DNA of 64,000 nt, from assembly GCF_010093535.1 (NCBI RefSeq), contig NW_022985227.1:154784-218783 (forward strand). The letters run 5' to 3'. Source of the stretch: Lindgomyces ingoldianus (lineage: Eukaryota > Ascomycota > Dothideomycetes > Pleosporales > Lindgomycetaceae). This document shows, piece after piece, positions 45,858 to 57,401 of this stretch (positions are counted from its first letter, which is position 1; each line of letters begins with the position of its first letter). A program made the position numbers and the translations under genes. The notes under the pieces were generated by a model that was not told the DNA's origin, searched no databases, and was given only the letters and a program-made list of their open reading frames with translations.

Positions 45858-46063
45858 GACTAGTTTTAGTTATTACCTCTAAGCTAGAAAATAAAGGCTC
45901 CTATTACACTAGAAGAAGGTTAGATGTAAATTAGTAATGTTATCTAAGATTCTAACATTACTTTATTTAGTATCTATTAGTATTGCTAGGTAGTAGTCTC
46001 TTTAATAAGTAAGGTTAAAACCTAGCTAGGCTAAGCTGCTCTAGACAGTCGCCACGCGCTGCT
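45858..46063 (+). repeat. direct repeat, left copy (RIPed)
   Basis: About 205 bases starting GACTAGTTTTAGTTATTACC and ending GACAGTCGCCACG, matching 47169-47383. The left copy has extra C-to-T and G-to-A changes throughout. Confidence 0.8.
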
Positions 46064-47168
46064 ACCTAAGCAGCTGTTAGCATAATCCTAGTTAAATTAT
46101 TGCACAGATTTATTAACAACGCTACATATTCTAATAAAATAGACTGTTTTAGTCCCCCCTGCAGTTCCCTTTTTAAACCCCTATGCCTTACTTATTTATA
46201 TAATAGAGGCTTAACTAGGCAAAAATTTTTTATTTTTTATTTACTATTTAGTCTTAAGTTATAGACTCTCTTTTAAATATTACAAAGCAAGACACTGCAC
46301 TTATGTCTTACTAATAGGCTAAAAAAGATAAAAGTAGAAAGGCTAGATTATATTAAAAGTATCTAAAGTACTAAAAGCTCTTTATAAAATTACTAAACAA
46401 TAAATTATTCTTGTTTAAGCAAATTAATTTCTTATTATAGCCTAAGCTAGTTAAGTTTAGATTCTATATCTTAAACTACAGTAACAAGCATATAGAATTA
46501 CTTACAAAAATCCTTTATACTTTACTGCTAGAAGACGCGATTAAGGCATTTAGGCATATATAATAAATTACTACCTGTCTTACAATTATAAAAAATCTTA
46601 CGCCTACATCTAAAAAACTTATTATAGAAAAGTTAACAGAGACTAAAATTAAGAACATAAAAAAAGCCTATAAGAATTCTAAAGATAAGAACAACTTTAT
46701 TACTATAGGAAAATTTATTACAGCATTGCCCTCTTTAGCATAAATATGCTCTGCTAAAGAGTGCATTACAATGCAGTTTAAAAATTCTAAAGACTTTAAA
46801 GACTACATAACTTTTATAATAGCGCGCTGCTTTTGCTACGCATTCTACTTTACTTCTAGAACTTGTTATAATTGCGTATAAAGCAGTAAGTCTCTAAATA
46901 CATTAAAAACTATTTCTAAATCTTTGCAATAGGAGTTTCTTATATAGCAAAATATACATTTATTTTAATAGCTTATCTACAACTAAATAGTTTATAACAA
47001 GAGCAAATATCGCATTAGACTTGCTTCACATCGCAAACTACAGATTTCTGTAGGTCCGCTAGCTAGTTAGAACATTCTAGGGGTTAAAAACGCCCTCTAG
47101 TAGTTAAACACAACGCTAATGTTAAAGCAAGTAATAAAATTGTGTTCTTAATTAATAATGCAAGCAGG
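46064..47168 (+). pseudogene. relic between direct repeats, unrecognised ORF
   Basis: A plus-strand ancestral frame around 46380-46900 stays coherent for long stretches (LIIEKLTETKIKNIKKAYKN, then NNFITIGKFITALPSLA, ECITMQFKNSKDFKDYITFI, ARCFCYAFYF), followed by Cys-containing sequence. The direct repeats on each side may be LTR-like ends of a small element. I recognise no domain. Confidence 0.35.
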
Positions 47169-47383
47169 CGGGAGAATAGGACTAGTTTTAGTCACTACCT
47201 CTAAGCTAGAAAATAGAGGCTCCTAGTTATTATGTTAACTTAAGTTAGATGTAAATTTGTAACGTTATCTAAGATGTTAACGTCACTTCATTTGGTATCT
47301 GTTAGTATTGCTGGGTGGTAGTCTCTTTGATAGTGAGGTTGAAACCTGACCAGGCTAAGCCGCTCCGGACCGTCGCCACGTGC
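47169..47383 (+). repeat. direct repeat, right copy (less RIPed)
   Basis: About 215 bases matching 45858-46063 but retaining more C and G (for example GCTGGGTGGTAGTC against GCTAGGTAGTAGTC). Confidence 0.8.
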
Positions 47384-47830
47384 GCTGCGCTAATTAGCTA
47401 CAAGCGCGCCGGCGCAACATCTCGAACAACAAACAATTGTTCTCACCCGTCCCTCCATGCCCAGCACCTTGCCCGGCTGCGATTCTGGAAGCATCCGGTA
47501 CTCGCGCACTCCCCTAACGCTCAGCTCCGCCGTCATCCGCGAATGCCTCGTCCTGTCCGTCTTAAAAACGCGCCCCTCACCACCTTCCTAACAGGCACCA
47601 CAACCTAAGTGACGTTAGCCGCTCCGGCCTAGACCGTCGCTCACTATGGCGGGAGGTCAACAAGGGCAATAGCCCCCGACCAGGCAAGCTTAGCGTGTGG
47701 AAAATGACATATGTTGGATGAGGGCGATGTGGAGGAGAATGCTGTCTTAGTGGACACACCATCGCCCTGTCCTCTATTCATCCAACACCGGCGGCCTAAG
47801 CACAATCTGGGGAGTCTAAATTAAAGCCAC
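47384..47830. other. GC-rich island, no recognised gene
   Basis: Short open frames on both strands (plus from about 47315 to 47608; minus 47762-47577). They are Pro/Arg/Leu-rich with no domain. It may be residual host DNA or part of the repeat unit. Confidence 0.4.
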
Positions 47831-48979
47831 AAGGTTGAACCAGTATCTGTGTATTAACTAGCAGCAATACTAAGGCTCTAACGCAATTTCCACGCTCCCT
47901 GCGCGCAATGTTAACTGTACGCTAAAACTATTTAAATTTGCGAAAACTTTCTGCCTAAGCCTTATCACAATCTAAGTAAAACATTCTACTAACACCTAAC
48001 TTCTAATCCTTCTCCTTAGCAAAGTTTCCTATGTTGCCTAACTAACCTATTTATTAACTTGTTGTTATCTAGATAGTTGTTAGCGTTCTTATCCTCCTTC
48101 TAGCATTGCATCTAGTGATCTAGCCTTTGTGGAGGTCTAGGTCAGGTTAGATTAGCTCTATAGAAGTTATAGAGCTTGTGTGGGCTATTCTTAAAGTTAG
48201 CTGCGTTATACTACTTTAGATTGTTGTTATAGCTAAGCTATTTTACATAGTATTTAAGCTTTCTTTTAAAGACATAGGCTCTTAAAACTTGCTTAACCTT
48301 ATATTTATCTTTTTTATCCTTTTAGGTAGAATAAGCTAGGTTAGACTTAGGGCGCGCTGCTAGAGCGCATTTAAGCTAAAGCCTAGGCTACAACTCCTTA
48401 TAAAAGCTTATGCTCTAGAAATTATTATTCTACTTATTTACTTTAGCTTCTTTAGTCTCTAGAAACATAATATTGTCTGTTTATCTATTAGAGTTTGTAG
48501 GTAATTGCTTTCTAGATAGTTAATCTTACTAATGTGCTTTTAATTCTTATTATTAGCTCTATTACTAAGAGCCTCTTTATTATTAAGACTATTCTTTAAT
48601 TTGCTACATAATAAGGATAGTAGTGTATTATCTTTGCTTTTATTTTAATCTAACATAAAATCTAAGATTAGTAAGAAGCCTAAGCTAGTAGAAAATAAAG
48701 CTTTAAGTAAAGCAGGACAGGATGTTAACCTCTTTCTTTAGTTCTAAATTATATTACTTTTGTTAATAAACTTAAAATACTATAACAGTTTATAAATGAT
48801 TTGTAAAAGCAAAGCTTGCTTAGAGCAATAGTTAGTATAATAAGGTAGGTTATTTAGGTTAAAGAATAGTTGTAGCATAATGCTTAGCAAATTAGTATTA
48901 GACAGGTAATAGACATATAATAACAATATTTAACTATAGCATGTAACTAATTACAGCCTGTAACTAAGCGTAGCTAATA
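47831..48979. other. RIP desert
   Basis: AT-rich, stop-dense DNA; nothing recognised on either strand. Confidence 0.5.
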
Positions 48980-49310
48980 CTAATCTCTAACATACTAATA
49001 TAGCTAATGCTAATCTCTAACACACTAATATAGCTAATGCTATTTCCTAACACACTAATATAGCTTAAAAAGTAGAATAAACATAACTAACTATAATTTA
49101 AATATGTTTTATATAACATATACTAGAGTAAACTACATATAAATTAATATAAAAATATATATATATATTAAGTATACATTATTTTAAAAAAGAATATAAG
49201 AAATATATAAAGTAATAAAAAATAGTGTTACTAAAGTTTATTTAAAAAGATTATAACTAACAAGTGTGTTTTAAAAAAAAGATTTTACTTAACTTTGTAT
49301 TTTATTAACT
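48980..49310 (+). repeat. RIPed copy of the 30-bp minisatellite and flank
   Basis: Three 30-base units (starting 48980, 49010 and 49040; CTAATCTCTAACACACTAAT type), then a flank from about 49074 that parallels 52700-52930 base for base with C-to-T and G-to-A changes. Same repeat family as 52543-52930. Confidence 0.82.
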
Positions 49311-49622
49311 TAAATATATTAAGTATAGTAAGTGTTACTAATAACTTACTTTATTTTTAGTAATACTATAAAGATAGTAAAATTATTACTTTTTATATTC
49401 TTTTTTACTTATTACACTTTTTATAGCTATATAATATAGGTTATTTTACATTTTTAAAAAAGTATATAGGCGCTAAGCTAAAAACCTTATACATTAGTAA
49501 ATTACTTATTATAATAGCTAGCTAATTTTTAGCTTTAATTAAGTTAGTAAAATTTATTTTTTAAAAACTAAAGGTTTATATAAATTTAAGATTAGTTTTC
49601 TAGAAATTAGTTAATTATTAGC
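49311..49622 (+). pseudogene. pogo transposase fragment
   Basis: 49330-49510 matches the late DDE part of the family-A transposase: DSKIITFYILFY, then NIGYFTFLKKYI. A truncated relic directly left of the family-B element. Confidence 0.55.
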
Positions 49623-49624
49623 TA

Positions 49625-50756
49625 ACGTACCTAACAGGTTGGCCGGCCACACGGGTTGGCCGGCTACTTTTGCTAAGCCCCCACTAAAACTACCCCATTC
49701 TCTCGCAAAACAGCCCACTTTAGCCCTGTATAAAGTAATACAACATAAGTTATTATTTAGAGTCTACTTCTGCTACTTACTTACACGTACGCAAGTTATG
49801 CCTAGTCTAATTACACTGCCTGCATTGCCTTTAACTTAGCTTACTTTCTTTAGCGCGCACCTGCGTCTTTAGCTTCTTCCTATTACTACGTGCTCTAAAC
49901 TCCTTTAAAGCAGTTAGACAAGCCCTATTCTTAACTATTAAAGTCCTTTCTGCCTAAATCTGCTTTCTTTTATGTAATCTATATTATGTGGCAGCTTTAT
50001 TTGCTGCTTAAAGCTTTGTAATCTTATAGCCTACCTTGTTATATTAATGCTCTAAATAACTATTATCTACTTTCTATTACCTTGCTGTATTGCCTTTAGC
50101 TGTCCTTATCTCTCTAAAGCTGTAACAACTGCTCTAGTTAATATCTAGCCTATTATAAAGCTTAACTTGTTAAAGTTATACCTGTCTTTATCCTAGATAC
50201 TATACTTAGCTTTTATGTTAGCTACTAGGCGAAACTAGCCCTAGATAACCTCTAAATCCTTACAAAGCGCTCTTTTATAATTATACTTGCAATTAAACTT
50301 TATTATAAACTTAGGGCAGTGCTTAACCTACATACTAGTCTAGTTTAAGCTAACCTGGCCTAGATTGCGCTCTGCGGGCAAGGAATTAGCCATATTAGCT
50401 ACAGCTGCGAGCCTAGGGGGAAATCTGCGCGTAATAAGCTTAAGTATGTACTTAATAACTACCTCCTTCTTAAGCTTAGTTAGATTCCTTAATTTAGGCT
50501 AGCATTCTGCTTGTAAAGGCTGTCTAGCGCGTTAATTGCTTAGTGTTGTGTAAGAGACATTATAGATAGCTGCAGCGCGTTGCAAGGAGAGTTTTAAGTC
50601 TTGTTTAAGAGCCTAAAGAGCAAGCTATATCTAACGTTCTTTAGAAGATTTAATCTAGTGTTGTTGTTAAGGCATTATGTAGATAGGTAGAGTTTGGTGG
50701 GGGCTTGGCAAAAGTGGCCGGCCAACCCGTGTGGCCGGCCAACCTGTTAGGTACGT
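49625..50756 (-). mobile_element. pogo/Fot1 derivative, TIR family B
   Basis: A 1132-bp element with ~55-bp inverted ends ACGTACCTAACAGGTTGGCCGGCC, flanked by TA (49623-49624, 50757-50758). The interior is an internally deleted minus-strand transposase: basic-tail region at left, early HTH region at right. Its ends are the least RIPed of the family-B copies. Confidence 0.87.
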
Positions 50757-50758
50757 TA

Positions 50759-51430
50759 TAATTAAGAGAACATGTTCTAGCTCTAGCTTTTAACGCGTTT
50801 CTACTCTTATAATTATAACAAGGTTAGCATAGTTAACCACATAGCCTTCTCTTGCTTATAGAGGTTTAGGCTAGGCTAGAGACAACTGCTAGTGCTAGTG
50901 CTTACTCTAGCATTACCTATATATATATTATACTATGCAAGAATACTTAGCTTAAGTATTCTTATGCGTACCTTTTAGTACAGTAGGGAAAGTTGTATAG
51001 TATTAGCTTAGCAGGCAGGGCGCCTACCTTATTATAACAATAGTCTTCCTCTTCTTTGCACCTTGCGTTCTCTAGCGTTGCACCTGTTCCTTTCACTGCC
51101 TAATACTGCCACACTACGCCTAATACTGCTACTTAATATCTTTAATTTAATTATTTTAGCATTAAAGCCCTAGTTATAGAGCTGCAGCTTGTATAGTTTG
51201 TTGCCTCTACAGGAATTTCTAAGAGTGCTAGGGAGCTCTAGCGCTGCTTCTGCCTCTGCCTCTGCCTCTCTATTAAGGCAAACATTAATGTAGTACATGT
51301 AATACCTTAACAAGCTATTTTACTTGCACAACTACTAGTTTAGCTTCTTTAACTACTGTTTAAATATAATAGGCTAATGCCTAGAGGTGTTAGTAAGAGA
51401 TTACCTATTAGCTTTAGGAAATGCATAAAG
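50759..51430. other. AT-rich spacer with partial GC recovery
   Basis: No recognised gene. TCTGCCTCTGCCTCTGCCTC near 51248 is a short hexamer repeat. Confidence 0.45.
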
Positions 51431-51735
51431 TAAATTGCAGCAAATTGCAGCTAACTATAGCAAATTGCGGCAAACTATGGCAAATTGTAGCAAACTACAG
51501 CAAATTGCGGTAAACTATAGCAAACTAAAGCAAACTACAGCAAATTGCAGCAAACTACAGCAAATTGCAGCAAACTACAGACAACTGCAGCAAACTACAG
51601 CAAATTGCAGCAAACTACAGCAAATTGCAGCAAACTACAGCAAATTGCAGCAAACTACAGCAAATTGCAGCAAACTACAGCAAATTGCAGCAAACTATAG
51701 CAAATTGCAGCAAACTACAGTAGATTACAGCAGCA
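51431..51735. repeat. decamer array (GCAAATTGCA/GCAAACTACA)
   Basis: About thirty decamers forming a 20-bp higher-order unit (CAAATTGCAGCAAACTACAG). It is the same theme, in the opposite orientation, as 6901-7150 and the LTR arrays. The long Gln/Asn-rich plus frame over it (from 51435) is an artefact of the repeat. Confidence 0.88.
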
Positions 51736-51837
51736 GGCAACAATCCCTAGTAGATATTAGTTGTGTTGCAAGTAGCTCTACGTATAGAGAGGGTTCTAGA
51801 GGGGTAATGCCTCTAGAAAAAAAGCCTTACAAAGGGT

Positions 51838-52541
51838 AGCAATAATTGCACATAAGCTAGTGTTAGCGTAATAAGAAATTACTAAGCTTTAAGCAGTTAA
51901 TAAGGCAGCTACATTTAGAGAGGCCTGCGCTTAACAGCTTAAAATAAGTTTAGGGCGCGCAGTAATAGGAAAAAGGCAAAGAAGCAGGTGTAAGCTTGTC
52001 AGATATGCGCACCTACTGTCAAGACAGGAGGAACGCTGGACGAAAGCTGCTACATAGTACGAGCAATAAGCTCGAACAGTATGTTGCTGCAAATTGCTGC
52101 ATGTTACAGCATTTTGCAACAACTTGCAGCCTGTTGCAGCATTTTGCAACAAATTGCAGCATGTTGCAGCTGGTCGCGCATAGGGCTAGTGCGCGAGGGA
52201 CTCGGACCGGAAAAACAAAGCTGAGCAACACGAGCAGAGCCGACAAAAAGAAAAAGAAACATTGATTAATCAATACAATTAATTATCATCCCATACATCA
52301 TATCCAAAAACCCATCATTCATCTCAGGAAGCCTAGAAACAGTGCTTTAATCTGACAAAGCTAAAGTAGATAAGCAATCCTAAAGGCGCTGCGGACAGTG
52401 CAATTAGACTAGGCATAACGCGCAAACGTGTAAGAAAGAAGTAGAAGTAGTATCTAAATAATATTCTAGGCTGTACTGTACTCTATAGTGCTAGAGTGGG
52501 TTGTTATGGGCCATAATAAAGTTTGTTGTGGTGTGGTCTTG
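51838..52541 (+). mobile_element. truncated family-A pogo end, split by solo LTR
   Basis: 51838-51996 and 52358-52541 together match the reverse complement of about 31430-31025 in the full-length family-A element, with the solo LTR inserted at AAGCT. The terminal repeat is missing: just after GTCTTGG the sequence switches to the 30-bp minisatellite. Confidence 0.75.
51997..52357 (+). mobile_element. solo copia LTR, TSD AAGCT
   Basis: A 361-bp LTR (TGTCAGA...TCTGACA) with perfect AAGCT duplications at 51992-51996 and 52358-52362. It holds about nine irregular decamers (52083-52172). Same family as 3781-4251 and 25573-25922; GC-normal. Confidence 0.94.
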
Positions 52542-52542
52542 G

Positions 52543-52692
52543 CCAATCCCCGACACACCGATGCGGCTGATGCCAATCCCCGACACACCGATGCGGCTGA
52601 TGCCAATCCTCGACACACCGATGCGGCTGATGCCAATCCTCGACACACCAATGTGGCTGATGCCAATCCCCGACACACCGATGTGGCTAGAG
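52543..52692. repeat. 30-bp minisatellite, five copies
   Basis: Five exact-length units CCAATCCCCGACACACCGAT + GCGGCTGATG at 52543, 52573, 52603, 52633 and 52663, with a few point differences. Because 30 is a multiple of 3, several frames stay open (for example NPRHTDAADA), but nothing suggests translation. Not RIPed. Confidence 0.95.
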
Positions 52693-55600
52693 AGGTGGAA
52701 CAGACGCAACTAACTATGATTTAAACATGTTTTACACAACGCATGCTAGAGCAAACTGCATGCAAATTAGCATAAAGGTACACTTACATTAGCTATACAT
52801 TTTTTTTTAAAAAAGAATATAAGAAACACATAAGGTGACAGAGAAACAGCGTTACTAGGGTTTATCTGAAGAAATTCTAACTAACTAGCGCGTCCAAAAG
52901 AGGAGATTCTGCTCAACTTTTCGTTCTGCAAACCCGAATATAATAAGCAGAGCAAGCTCTGCTAATAAGTTAGATCTCCTGCCTTCTGTCTTAATAGCTG
53001 TCTCCTGCTAACGCATGTCTGCTTAGATAGTCTAGGTCTCTCTTTAACTACTAACCTAGGCCTTTTAAAAGTACTTCTAAAATTAACACAGTAGACATCT
53101 TTAAGATAAAACTAGAGCTTCTGTAATAAAGTAAATAACTCTTTATAATAGAGCTTACTTAGAGAGCATATTAGTAACTTAGAATCTTTAGAATGCTAGT
53201 TATAGATATAATCTTTCTATTTAGCTATATTAAGGAACTGCTGCATTTATATTTTAGAGGGTAAAGACTTATTGCCTAAACAGTTAGAATAGAATCCTAG
53301 AGCAGCAAGTGTTCCTCTATAGATTAGTAGGTTGCACTGCGTAGGGATTGTTTTAGGCTTGTCTAAATAGGCTTAGTAATAAGCTTTTTATTCCTCTTAG
53401 TTAATAAACTATCTGCTGTAAAGAAAGCAAAACTCTATAAATTTATAACTATTCTTAAGCTACTTCTAATAGCAACTAAGTATATGTTTCTACTGTGTAG
53501 CAGCTAGTTAACTATTGCTCTAATTAAATGCTACATTATAATAATAGGTAGGGTTTTGTACCTGTGCATCTTTCGCGTAAGGTCTGTTTTTAGACAGTAG
53601 CATTTGTCTAGCTTAAGACTTAGTTAGAATGCTACTTCCTTTTCTTGTAAATAGAGCTTAACTAGATCTTAGAAGACAGCCTTACCTACATAGCTACATA
53701 TAGTAGCCTTAACAAACATGCTAGACGCTAGACAGTCACGCACTAGCATAAGTTTACGCGCTTATTAGAATATAGTTCTGTAACAGCTAGTGCATTCTTT
53801 TGTATAGGCGTTAACTTTATTTATAGGTTAAGTAGGCTATTCTTTCTAACACCTACAAAGTGCTTTTAAAATTAGCTTTTATTTCTAAGCCTACAACTCT
53901 TTGCGTTTATTCTTAAATAGTGTGTTATCTAAAGAAAGATCCTTAAGTTTTACTTTAATGTCTTTAAACTTAGAGCTCTGCTTAAGTTTGTGCTGCTTTT
54001 CTGCTAGCAGCAACTACTACAGCTCTAGATTCTAAGTAATAAGCAGGGAATAGAAAAGGTCTGCAATGTTTGTGTAATAGTCTTTATTATAGAAAAAAGT
54101 TACCTAACTATCTACTCTAGCATTATTTGCTGTGTAATAATCACAATATACTGCTAAGTTACGCTGTCCGCCCTGTTTTATTCTTATGTTCTATAAATAG
54201 TTTCTGTCTGCACACAACATAAGTTAGGTATATAGAGTACTATAGAACAGTATACATACTAGTAAGGATTAGGCCCTCCGCTCTAAAATTATGTACTGTT
54301 AGAGGTTTGTTGTAGCTAGCATAAAAGCCCTATTCTTAAAGATATTAGCTAAATGCGCTTATAGTTTTTATTTTTTTTATTACTTCTTTTAAAGAACAGC
54401 AGGTCCTAGACGCTTAAATTCTAGTAAAGTTAAATTATTTACTTGTCTTCTAGAGGTTCTAGTGCTAGAACTTTGTCTATTAACTTATAATCTTTAAATG
54501 CATTTCTTATAATGTACATAGCAACTATTACAAGCATTAGATTACAAAACAGTAGGTAAGCCTTAACACCTTTATATAACGCGTGCTCTAGTCTATTCTG
54601 TAATTAGCATTAAGTAGATGTATAATAAAAATTAATTTTACCTTTTATCTAAAGTAAACATTATGTACTTTACATCTTGCTAGAGTTGTCTAGCAAATTC
54701 TGCATTGCTGCACTTATTATAAAAGATAGTAAAGATTATGTCCTAACCTATTATTATTAGTTTATGTAGGTTACTTTAAGACAGACTTACCTAAAAACAT
54801 AAGCCCCTACTAGATCTAAGGCAGCATGTAGATTCTATAAATTTACTAATTCTTAAAGTACTAAAAACATAGGCTATAATAAGAGCCTATATCTTAACCC
54901 TACGCTGCAACTTTAGAAGCATAAACTAATTATTCCCCTACTACTGTGTTTCTAAGTAAAAAAAATAGATTTATAAGCTATATTACTACAGTCTCTTTCT
55001 GTAGAGCAGCTTAAGGATATTATAAAGCTTGTACTTAATAAACTGTCCTATAGAATTAGTACTAATGCTGTAAACGCCTAGCTAGCCGCAGCAGACTTAC
55101 ATTTAAGGTGGACAGCGTTATGTTTAGACTTATTACCTTTACTAGCTCTATTTTCTCCTTATTTTTATTCCTCTTCTTACTTTCCTGTTCCTTCTCTATC
55201 CTAGCTTACCTCTAGCTAGCAGTGAAGTCTTTGTAGTACTAGACTACAGTCTACAAGCCTAGCTTTTTAACACTATACCTACTCTTAATTCTAAGTGCAA
55301 TAAACATAACATAGTTCTTAAATATCTTAATATTATCTAGACTAACTTTTAGATTTAACTTCTTATATCTTTTATTAAATTCACGTTAGTAAAGTGTATT
55401 AGGCTTAATAATACTATTATAAACTTACTAATTCTATAGCGCTAACACACGCTTGTAGTTTTTCTTTATTTTTAGCTAAAGTTTTTTTAGAACTTATTTT
55501 TTATTAACAACATTTTTTTTCTGTTTTATAGCCACATTCTAACTAGCACGCTTAAAGAAGGCTTCTAGTAAAATCTTCTATAGCATTTTAACTGTACAAG

Positions 55601-55770
55601 AAGCTGCAGTGTAAAAAATAGAACAAGAAATAGCACAAAGTTCTAAAACTAATAGTAATTCTGCTAAGAAAACAACAGTGTTGTAGTAATAGCTAAGGTA
55701 GTTAAGTAGGCTTAACCTAGCTACACAACAGTACCTTTATACTGTAAAGGCATATTATAGGCCACTTTAG
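52693..55770. other. partly GC-normal flank then RIP desert
   Basis: 52693-52930 is the unRIPed counterpart of 49074-49310. 52930-55770 is stop-dense. A minus-strand ancestral reading shows a Lys-rich segment near 55190-55130 and a coherent stretch near 54890-54650 (ISKFIESTCCLRSSRGLCF), probably a large transposon protein; family not recognised. Confidence 0.45.
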
Positions 55771-56390
55771 CAAGGAGGGATGGCGCTGTGTCGTGGGAAA
55801 CTAGGGGGCGCATGGTGAGGGGGCCTATTTTGTCCCCAGTCCTTAGGGGACAATTCTGTCCCTGTTCTAAAACTCGCCCTAGAGCCTAAAACTAGCCTAC
55901 AAGCATTCTTCTTATCTTAACTTAATAAAATTGTAAGGGTCTGCCTAACTTATTAAATTAGTACAATTAGCTATTAGTGGAGCGCGGGGCAACGTGACTG
56001 AGCAGCAGGTGAGCAGCCTAAGGGGTGGGTGAGCCGAGGGTGATAAGCGCCTGAGTAAAGCAGCACCACCTACTAACTTCAGTAGGAAAGAGAGCGCTGG
56101 AGAAATTTAACTGTCTACCTAAGTAAACTCTTTTAAAGCTAGAGTATCTTACCTTACAGCGTATAATTTAAAAAAAAAGACTTATAAAAAAGACTTTATT
56201 ATCCTATCTAAATTGCCTTTAATTAATAAATTAACTTTAATTAATAAATAACCTTTACTACTCTAATAATTAATAACTACATGTGTGGTGTTTAGTTTAG
56301 AGGACACTGCTAGCAGTGTAAGGAAATACTTAAAGTAAGAACACCTAGCTAAATTAGACTTAGTTTAGTTTAAGAATAATGTAACAGCAT
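55771..56390. other. small GC islands, nothing coding
   Basis: Two unRIPed patches (55771-55870 and 55975-56095) rich in G, including GTGGGAAACTAGGGGGCGCA, separated by AT-rich DNA. No open frame. Confidence 0.4.
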
Positions 56391-56655
56391 AGGCAAGACA
56401 ATGGGTCCAAATGCGGTGGGAATCCACTTAGAGGCATACAGGAGTGCGTGGGGACTTGGAACCTAGGAATGCCATTAACACCTATAGGCCTTGTACAAAA
56501 GGATATTAAAACACTGCTAAGCTAGCTAAGAGGAAAGGTGCAACTAAATACTTAGGTAAATAGGGGTAACTGCAGGGGACAGGGTTAAGTCATGGTTAGG
56601 TCTAATACAGGGACCCTTTAGATAGGATCTAAGCAACCTAAGATAGAACAATTTG
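56391..56655 (+). repeat. dispersed repeat, copy 1 of 62241-62540
   Basis: Shares GGCAAGACAATGGGTCCAAA, GGAGTGCGTGGGGACTT and CACCTATAGGCCTTGTAC with 62241-62540, in the same orientation, with more RIP changes. At the other site it adjoins a probable LTR, so it is likely an internal leader of an LTR element. Confidence 0.75.
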
Positions 56656-56823
56656 TAAGAATTATTATACTACCCCCTCTTCTATAGGCTAATAGTCTCT
56701 ATCTATAGTGTGTAAGAAATATTTAGAACTAATTTAAAACTAATTTAGATAAAATATTATAAAGTATAACTTTTTAATAAAAGATTTTTATTACTAAAAA
56801 AAAACTAGATTAAAAACCTAATA

Positions 56824-57400
56824 ACGTACTTTACAAGCAAGTTGCTTACACACCTAAGTTACTTACTTTTGCTAAGACCCTACTAAACTACTCTGTCTAC
56901 ACTAATGCATTTCTAAGAATACTACTTAAACGCGCTAAAAGAATATTAGATATAGCTTACACTTTAAGCTTTTAAATAAAACATAAAACTTTTAAAGAAA
57001 CATGCTGTAGCTATGTGTAAGGTCTTATAAAAGATAATAAATAACTATAGCGCTAGACAACCTTTATAAGCTAATTCTATAGCTAAATTATAAAGGCTAG
57101 GCAATAAAAAGAAGCAGGTAATTATTAAGACTATACTTAAGCTATATACACAAGGAATTTCCTCTTAAATAGCATTTATAGCTAATATAGCTAATTCTTT
57201 GCGCGCTAAGTGTAATCTAGGCTATGTTAGCATAAACTAGCTTTATATGTTTATAAAGCGTTATTTAGAGCTTAAAGTAACATTTAAGTGTAAGTATAAC
57301 TATAAAAGAGCTTTTTATAAGAGTTCTAGAGTAATTTAGAGCAGGTTTAGCCTTGTAGAGAATATTAAAGCTAAGTATAGTATCTAAAATAATAACACAT
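56824..57400 (+). mobile_element. truncated family-A pogo element
   Basis: Left terminal repeat (ACGTACTTTACAAGCAAGTT) after TA, then the plus-strand start of the RIPed transposase. It stops inside the element where the next copy begins at 57402. Confidence 0.82.
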
Positions 57401-57401
57401 G

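Noticed and set aside
47315..47608. 97-codon ORF in a GC-rich island
   Set aside because: Starts inside a direct repeat, no domain, no splice or promoter context; kept only as a described spacer.
51435..51839. 134-codon Gln/Asn/Ala-rich ORF that could be taken for a prion-like or antifreeze-like protein
   Set aside because: Entirely produced by the GCAAATTGCA decamer array; period 10 cycles through frames, and flanks have no gene features.
52488..52724. Repeat protein of NPRHTDAADA units (and antisense CRGLASAAS units)
   Set aside because: A 30-bp minisatellite keeps several frames open on both strands at once; the homologous copy at 48980 is non-coding.
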